Part shown: piece after piece, positions 59,953-64,000 of the stretch
How positions within the stretch are numbered: the first letter of the stretch is position 1
Layout: the number at the start of each line of letters is the position of its first letter
Assembly (NCBI RefSeq): GCF_006538345.1
Contig: NZ_BJKL01000009.1
Span: 62,001 to 126,000 of the forward strand
DNA length: 64,000 nucleotides
DNA from: Alteromonas sp. KUL49
Lineage (GTDB): Bacteria > Pseudomonadota > Gammaproteobacteria > Enterobacterales > Alteromonadaceae
Reading direction: 5' to 3'
The notes under the pieces: generated by a model
Databases searched by the model: none
Told to the model about the DNA's origin: nothing
The model's input: only the letters and a program-made list of their open reading frames with translations
Made by a program: the position numbers and the translations under genes

Positions 59953-60612
59953 TCAGTCCCCTTTCATTGTAGCGATGAAGGCGTCGGATTCGGCTATAGC
60001 AGTATTCATTTGAGAAATTAGCTGCTTCACATTGTTTTCAATGGTTGAAAGTTCGCCTTGCAACGCACCTATCGCGCTCGCGTTTAAATTGTGTTTCAAA
60101 TAGAGCACATTGTCTTGTAGCGCAGATAGCACAGGCGCCATTTTGCTTTCTGCCCGTCGCATTGACGACAGCAAGCTGTTATAGCGACGCTTGGTCGCGT
60201 TAAGTTTCTGCTGGCTATCACGTTTTAACGACGCATTCTGATACTGAGAAAGCTCAGTTTCCCACTCTTCAAATAATGCATCCGCAACACTTTCGATATT
60301 ATTGATACGCTGTGTAACTTCGTCAGCCGCGGCTTGGCTATCGTAGTACTGAGACGAGAGCGTATCGTAGATATCCTCAAGCTCTCCACCATCAAACGCT
60401 ACAACCGCACTGTATGCCTCAAGAGCAGAGCTAAACTGTTCTTGCGCTTCCTCTTGAGAAGATTTAGCGTCTTCAACGCGGTCAACCAATATGTCACGCT
60501 TTTCAACACCGACCTTTTCCCAAACAGCGTAATAGGCCGATTGATAAGCAGATTGACAGCCTGTTAGGCTAATAGACAGAACGGCCAACACACACAGCGA
60601 ACGAAATTTCAT
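59953..60612 (-). CDS. DUF2959-domain lipoprotein
   Basis: 219 residues with a lipoprotein signal peptide (lipobox LTGC, Cys about 19), then a long helical coiled-coil body (SSQEEAQEQFSSALEAYSAVVAFDGGELEDIYDTL) matching DUF2959. Function unknown. Its ATG overlaps the stop codon of the small membrane-protein gene upstream (TAATG), so both are translated together. Confidence 0.9.
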   Translation of the reverse strand: MKFRSLCVLAVLSISLTGCQSAYQSAYYAVWEKVGVEKRDILVDRVEDAKSSQEEAQEQFSSALEAYSAVVAFDGGELEDIYDTLSSQYYDSQAAADEVTQRINNIESVADALFEEWETELSQYQNASLKRDSQQKLNATKRRYNSLLSSMRRAESKMAPVLSALQDNVLYLKHNLNASAIGALQGELSTIENNVKQLISQMNTAIAESDAFIATMKGD

Positions 60613-60835
60613 TAATCATCACCCTTATATCGTGCTGCGCTAATAATAGCGAATAGATGCACGATGACGCCCACGATACCCAAAATAATAGTCCAGCTTA
60701 AGGCATAGCACACACCAACGGTAACAAAAATAAAATCGCCGCTAAAATACGGCCTTGAACCAAATGCCCTAATCCTGGGATAAAAAAGTTACATATTGCG
60801 GCAATTACATTTCCGCCTGAACCTTGTCCAGCCAT
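60612..60835 (-). CDS. Small two-helix membrane protein, TM2/YqaE-like (frame break in the middle)
   Basis: This gene is too short or broken to stand out. From the ATG at 60835 it reads MAGQGSGGNVIAAICNFFIP, then GLGHLVQGRI, and stops early at CAMP. Adding one A to the A5 run at 60726-60730 (T on the gene strand) restores FFVTVGVCYALSWTII, VHLFAIISAARYKGDD and a stop overlapping the next ATG, 74 residues in all. It has two hydrophobic helices, like conserved TM2-type proteins. Span 224 is 3n+2. Role unknown; it forms an operon with the DUF2959 gene. Confidence 0.72.
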
Positions 60836-60937
60836 AAGCTACTCCATCGAAAATAAAAGTATCAATAAACGCCAAAGCGTGATTTATTAAGAATAAGCTA
60901 AACTAAAATCACAACTCATACAATGCGTTGACACAAA

Positions 60938-61915
60938 ATGAAACGACTTTACCCCGAAGCTTCGTGCTACCAGAATGGATATCTTGACGTGGGGGACGGC
61001 TATTCAATCTATTTCGAACAAAGCGGGAATCCAGAGGGCATTCCTATTCTTTTTCTTCACGGAGGCCCAGGTGCTGGCCTTCCACCGCATTACACCCAGT
61101 TTTTCAATCGTGATCTCTACCGTATTATCGGTCTAGACCAACGAGGTTGTGGTCGCTCTACGCAAACTCTCATGCCGGAGCACAACACTACGGAGCACAA
61201 TATCCGTGACATCGAATCCCTTCGCGAGCATCTTGGTATACAAGAATGGGCTTTGTTTGGAGGCTCATGGGGAGCAACTCTGGCACTTTGCTATGCTATT
61301 CGTCACGCAGACAAGGTCACAGGAATGGTGCTTCGCGGGGTGTTTTTAGGTAGGGCGGAAGATCGGGAGTGGTACCTTGGTGCTAATGGTGGACCTGCAC
61401 AGTATTTTCCAGAGTATTACCAAGAGCTCACCCGTGATGTGATAGGCGAATTAAATGCGGATAACATAAGTCAATATTATCTTTCTTTGCTCAAATCTAC
61501 TGATGAGAGCGTACAGCATTATGCGTCGATACAATGGTACTGTTGGGAAGAACGCCTGTCTAAATTGTTTCACTCAGATACGCACATTAAGAGCCAAGCT
61601 TCTCAGCTTCATCCGAGTGTATTCCCACTCGCCTACCTAGAGTGTCATTATCTAGTACATCATTGCTTTATTAATGATGATTATATTCTTGAAAATGCAG
61701 AACATTTCAGTCATATTCCAGGCGTAATCATACACGGCCGCTACGACATGATATGTAAAACAGAAGCTGCTTTTTCATTGAATTCTCGTTGGCCAAATAG
61801 CGAACTTAAAATTGTGTCCAATGCTGGTCATAGTACTTCAGAGCCCGGAATAGCCTACGCCTTATGTAGAGCAACTAAAGACTTAGCAGTAACCATAAGA
61901 GAATCCAATTTGTGA
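60938..61915 (+). CDS. pip: Proline iminopeptidase
   Basis: 325 residues, alpha/beta-hydrolase of the S33 family. Begins with RLYPEASCYQNGYLDVGDGYSI, oxyanion HGGPGAGL, DQRGCGRSTQ, nucleophile elbow GGSWGATLAL, and the late acid and histidine (GRYDMICK; NAGHSTSEPG). It removes N-terminal proline from peptides. It overlaps dtd by four bases (GTGA), so the two are one transcription unit. Confidence 0.94.
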   Translation: MKRLYPEASCYQNGYLDVGDGYSIYFEQSGNPEGIPILFLHGGPGAGLPPHYTQFFNRDLYRIIGLDQRGCGRSTQTLMPEHNTTEHNIRDIESLREHLGIQEWALFGGSWGATLALCYAIRHADKVTGMVLRGVFLGRAEDREWYLGANGGPAQYFPEYYQELTRDVIGELNADNISQYYLSLLKSTDESVQHYASIQWYCWEERLSKLFHSDTHIKSQASQLHPSVFPLAYLECHYLVHHCFINDDYILENAEHFSHIPGVIIHGRYDMICKTEAAFSLNSRWPNSELKIVSNAGHSTSEPGIAYALCRATKDLAVTIRESNL

Positions 61916-62349
61916 TAGGACTTATTCAACGAGTTTCAGAAGCCAGTGTATCGGTAAATAACGAAGTGGTAGGTAACATAGGTCATGGCATGCTGGTATT
62001 ACTGGGCGTTGAAAAGTCTGACAACGACTCCTCAATAGAAAAGCTAGCCAACAAACTCTCTCGATATCGCATGTTTTCAGACAGCGATGGAAAAATGAAT
62101 CTCAATATTGAACAAGTGGGCGGTGAAATCTTAGTGGTCTCACAATTCACATTAGTTGCAGATACGCAAAAGGGCAATCGCCCAGGATTTTCTCGAGGCG
62201 CAACGCCAGAACACGGCGAACAGATTTATAATCAATTTGTTAGTAAGCTAAAAAGTCTCAACATGGCAGTACAGACAGGTCAGTTTGGCGCTGACATGCA
62301 AGTGGCACTCATTAACGATGGGCCAGTCACTTTCCAATTCCAAGTCTAA
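61912..62349 (+). CDS. dtd: Dtd, D-aminoacyl-tRNA deacylase
   Basis: 145 residues from a GTG at 61912 that overlaps the pip stop. Signature segments LIQRVSEASVSVN, SQFTLVADTQKGNRPGF and the Gly-cisPro NDGPVTFQFQV at the C terminus are complete. It hydrolyses D-amino acids (and glycine) from tRNA. The pip-dtd-GNAT order also occurs in other gammaproteobacteria. Confidence 0.97.
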   Translation: MIGLIQRVSEASVSVNNEVVGNIGHGMLVLLGVEKSDNDSSIEKLANKLSRYRMFSDSDGKMNLNIEQVGGEILVVSQFTLVADTQKGNRPGFSRGATPEHGEQIYNQFVSKLKSLNMAVQTGQFGADMQVALINDGPVTFQFQV

Positions 62350-62416
62350 TTTCTGCCGCTAATGCAGTAAAGCGAAGACCAATTAACACTTGTTTCACAT
62401 TTAACCATGAGGTTAA

Positions 62417-63358
62417 ATGAATGCTTTCCCTCAATATAAGGCGAACATTTTGTATAAGGTTGTGACCCCAAAAAGCGAAGCGGAACTCGATGCCTACTAT
62501 CACTTCCGTTGGGAGAACCTTAGGCAGCCTTGGAATTACCCGTTAGGATCAGAGAAAGACGAATATGAGCAAGTCTCTGAGCACCGAATGATAACTAACG
62601 GACGAGGAGATATTGTTGCTTGTGGTCGCGTACATTTAAACACTGCTGAAGAAGCGCAAATCCGCCATATTGCCGTTCATCCCGATCAGCAACGAAAAGG
62701 CTTAGGGCAAATGATGTTAGCTGCCTTAGAGAGTGTTGCTAGAGACCTCGGCGCTGATCGAGCGGTAACCAATAGCCGAGAGATATCCATGGACTTCTTT
62801 AGTGCATGTGGATTTGAAGTCGAGCGAGAGGCTGCCAGTGAGTTAGGTATGCTTAAACGCCAGCAAATGGTCAAAAAACTCACTGCCAACAACACGCTCA
62901 TACTACATCCCATATGGTGTGATGAATTACAAAAAACCTGGTCGGAAACCATACCCATTACCGAACATATGGGTATTAAACTACATCAGTACAGTGGACG
63001 AACCTTAGAAACACGGGCCTCGTTAAACAAAAATATTAATATTCACGGCACCATGTTTGCCGGCAGCATATTTTCGCTAGCTACACTCACTGGCTGGGGA
63101 ATGTTATACCTTCAACTGAAGGAAAAAACACTCTCTGGTGATATCGTGCTAGGTGATGGTGATATTCATTACCACAAACCCATCACCATGAAACCTCGAG
63201 CAATTTGCAATATAGAAACCTTAAGTGGAAAGTTTAAAACCCTTGAAACGGGAACGAAGAGCAGGTTTGAACTGAGTGTTGAAATTCTAGACGACGATAT
63301 ACCTGTCGCAGAATTTAAAGGGGTTTACTGGGTGTTGCCCAGCAAAGATGAGGCATAA
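62417..63358 (+). CDS. YiiD/MadA-like protein: GNAT domain fused to hotdog thioesterase-like domain
   Basis: 313 residues. N-terminal acetyltransferase fold (about 10-150) with the acetyl-CoA loop RHIAVHPDQQRKGLGQMM. C-terminal hotdog domain (about 155-305) with NINIHGTMFAGSIFSLATLTGWGMLYLQL, as in E. coli YiiD, which is reported to act on malonyl-acyl carrier protein in fatty-acid initiation. Whether this one does the same is inferred. GAGG lies just before the ATG; 67 bases separate it from dtd. Confidence 0.9.
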   Translation: MNAFPQYKANILYKVVTPKSEAELDAYYHFRWENLRQPWNYPLGSEKDEYEQVSEHRMITNGRGDIVACGRVHLNTAEEAQIRHIAVHPDQQRKGLGQMMLAALESVARDLGADRAVTNSREISMDFFSACGFEVEREAASELGMLKRQQMVKKLTANNTLILHPIWCDELQKTWSETIPITEHMGIKLHQYSGRTLETRASLNKNINIHGTMFAGSIFSLATLTGWGMLYLQLKEKTLSGDIVLGDGDIHYHKPITMKPRAICNIETLSGKFKTLETGTKSRFELSVEILDDDIPVAEFKGVYWVLPSKDEA

Positions 63359-63386
63359 AAAAACGCCCGATAAATCGAGCGTTTTC
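63359..63386. terminator. Bidirectional terminator between the YiiD-like gene and rpoH
   Basis: AAAACGC-C-CGAT at 63360-63371 pairs with ATCG-A-GCGTTTT at 63374-63385 with one C-A mismatch and a two-base loop. It lies between converging genes. Confidence 0.75.
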
Positions 63387-63409
63387 ATATCGTTATTAAA
63401 GACAGTTGT

Positions 63410-64000
63410 TTAAGCAACCATTGCTGCTTGCAACTTCTTCATCGCATTCTTTTCAATTTGGCGTACGCGCTCAGCAGACACCTGATATTTATCAGCTAAG
63501 TCTTGCAAAGTAATCTTGCTATCAGCTAACCAGCGAGTTTCGATAATGTCTTGGCTACGCTCATCAAGAGTTTTGAGTGCTGAGTACAAACGCTTGCTCG
63601 CATTAGTATCCCAATCAGTGTTGATCACTTCCATTTCAACATCAGTAGATTTGTCTTCTAGATATTGAACAGGAGCAAAGTTACCCGTTTCATCTTCGTC
63701 AGCAGACAAATCAAAAGCCTGATCTTGGCTGCTCATACGAGCTTCCATTTGAAGGACTTCTTTGGTGCTCACACCTAACTCTTCTGCAACGGTTTGTACT
63801 TCTTCATGAGTGAACCAGCCGAGACGCTTCTTAGCCTTACGGAGGTTAAAGAACAACTTGCGCTGTGCTTTAGTCGTCGCGACTTTAACAATACGCCAGT
63901 TTTTAAGAACAAACTCGTGAATCTCAGCTTTAATCCAGTGAACTGCAAATGAGACTAAGCGCACACCCACTGAAGGGTCGAAGCGTTTTACCGCTTTCAT
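63410..64000 (-). CDS. rpoH: RpoH, heat-shock sigma factor sigma-32 (5' end cut by window edge)
   Basis: 196 residues, the C-terminal two-thirds of a sigma-32. Region 2 ending ([30 protein letters not shown]), the RpoH box segment [20 protein letters not shown], region 3, and region 4 helix-turn-helix ([28 protein letters not shown]). The protein continues beyond base 64000. It would direct transcription from the hslVU promoter at 52442-52469. Confidence 0.97.
   Translation of the reverse strand: MKAVKRFDPSVGVRLVSFAVHWIKAEIHEFVLKNWRIVKVATTKAQRKLFFNLRKAKKRLGWFTHEEVQTVAEELGVSTKEVLQMEARMSSQDQAFDLSADEDETGNFAPVQYLEDKSTDVEMEVINTDWDTNASKRLYSALKTLDERSQDIIETRWLADSKITLQDLADKYQVSAERVRQIEKNAMKKLQAAMVA

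Overview
The window reads as chromosomal DNA from a marine gammaproteobacterium of the Alteromonadales (Alteromonas-like). This rests on the gene families seen: MotX of a sodium-driven polar flagellum, DUF3718 and DUF2959 proteins, a TIGR02647 protein, a CioA-type cytochrome bd, and the gene neighbourhoods priA-ftsN-hslVU, ubiE-ubiJ-ubiB and metJ/metF. Base composition is moderate and fairly even. No tRNA, rRNA, CRISPR array or insertion sequence was seen.

Layout. 1-6.2 kb: the start of a TonB-dependent receptor gene (cut by the window edge), a PepSY lipoprotein with a cytochrome b561, motX, then ubiD-fre. 6.2-10.2 kb: a structured repeat, a secreted M28 peptidase, and a duplicated block (peptidase 3' end plus a DUF3718 gene) with a bilobed aspartic protease between the copies. 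10.3-13.7 kb: an FNR-box-controlled gbsR-like/cydA/cydB operon and a 58-residue orphan gene. 13.7-24.2 kb: a chemoreceptor, cold-shock protein, ubiquinone genes, an adenine glycosylase, oligopeptidase A and glutathione reductase. 24.3-37.2 kb: a signalling block with a PTS-EIIC/EAL fusion, EAL-HDOD, a PAS histidine kinase, a CheB-CheR-PAS-REC hybrid, GAF-PAS-PAS-GGDEF-EAL and a response regulator. 37.4-45.1 kb: a propeller-amidohydrolase lipoprotein, an AT-rich secreted orphan, an SxxK serine hydrolase and a class I HMG-CoA reductase. 45.5-50.4 kb: a compact peptide natural-product cluster. 50.5-64 kb: hslUV, ftsN, priA, rpmE, malic enzyme, metJ/metF, yihY, a DUF2959 lipoprotein, pip-dtd, a yiiD-like gene and the 3' part of rpoH.

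The most novel-looking system is the peptide cluster: an HlyD-type adaptor, a C39-peptidase ABC exporter, a one-domain LuxR-type regulator, a 59-residue precursor with a canonical double-glycine leader, and an ATP-grasp enzyme whose C-terminal motif matches the macrocyclase ligases of graspetides (microviridin/marinostatin class). The precursor core lacks the ring motifs known to me. The cluster encodes production, modification, leader removal and export of one peptide, so it may be an undescribed graspetide-like pathway.

A second window-wide signal is a series of eight single-base frame breaks, most in short homopolymers, in otherwise intact genes (M28 peptidase, a lipoprotein, prlC, a GGDEF-EAL protein, an amidohydrolase, a serine hydrolase, ftsN and a small membrane protein). 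Because prlC and ftsN are core genes (ftsN is essential in Escherichia coli), unpolished sequence is the likeliest cause. Gene spans below are given across these breaks, as the full gene would read after correction.

Visible regulatory logic: an FNR site for the cytochrome bd operon, a heat-shock sigma-32 promoter and leader stem-loop for hslVU (with rpoH itself at the window end), tandem MetJ boxes between metJ and metF, and a terminator-like hairpin between the RiPP precursor and its ligase.
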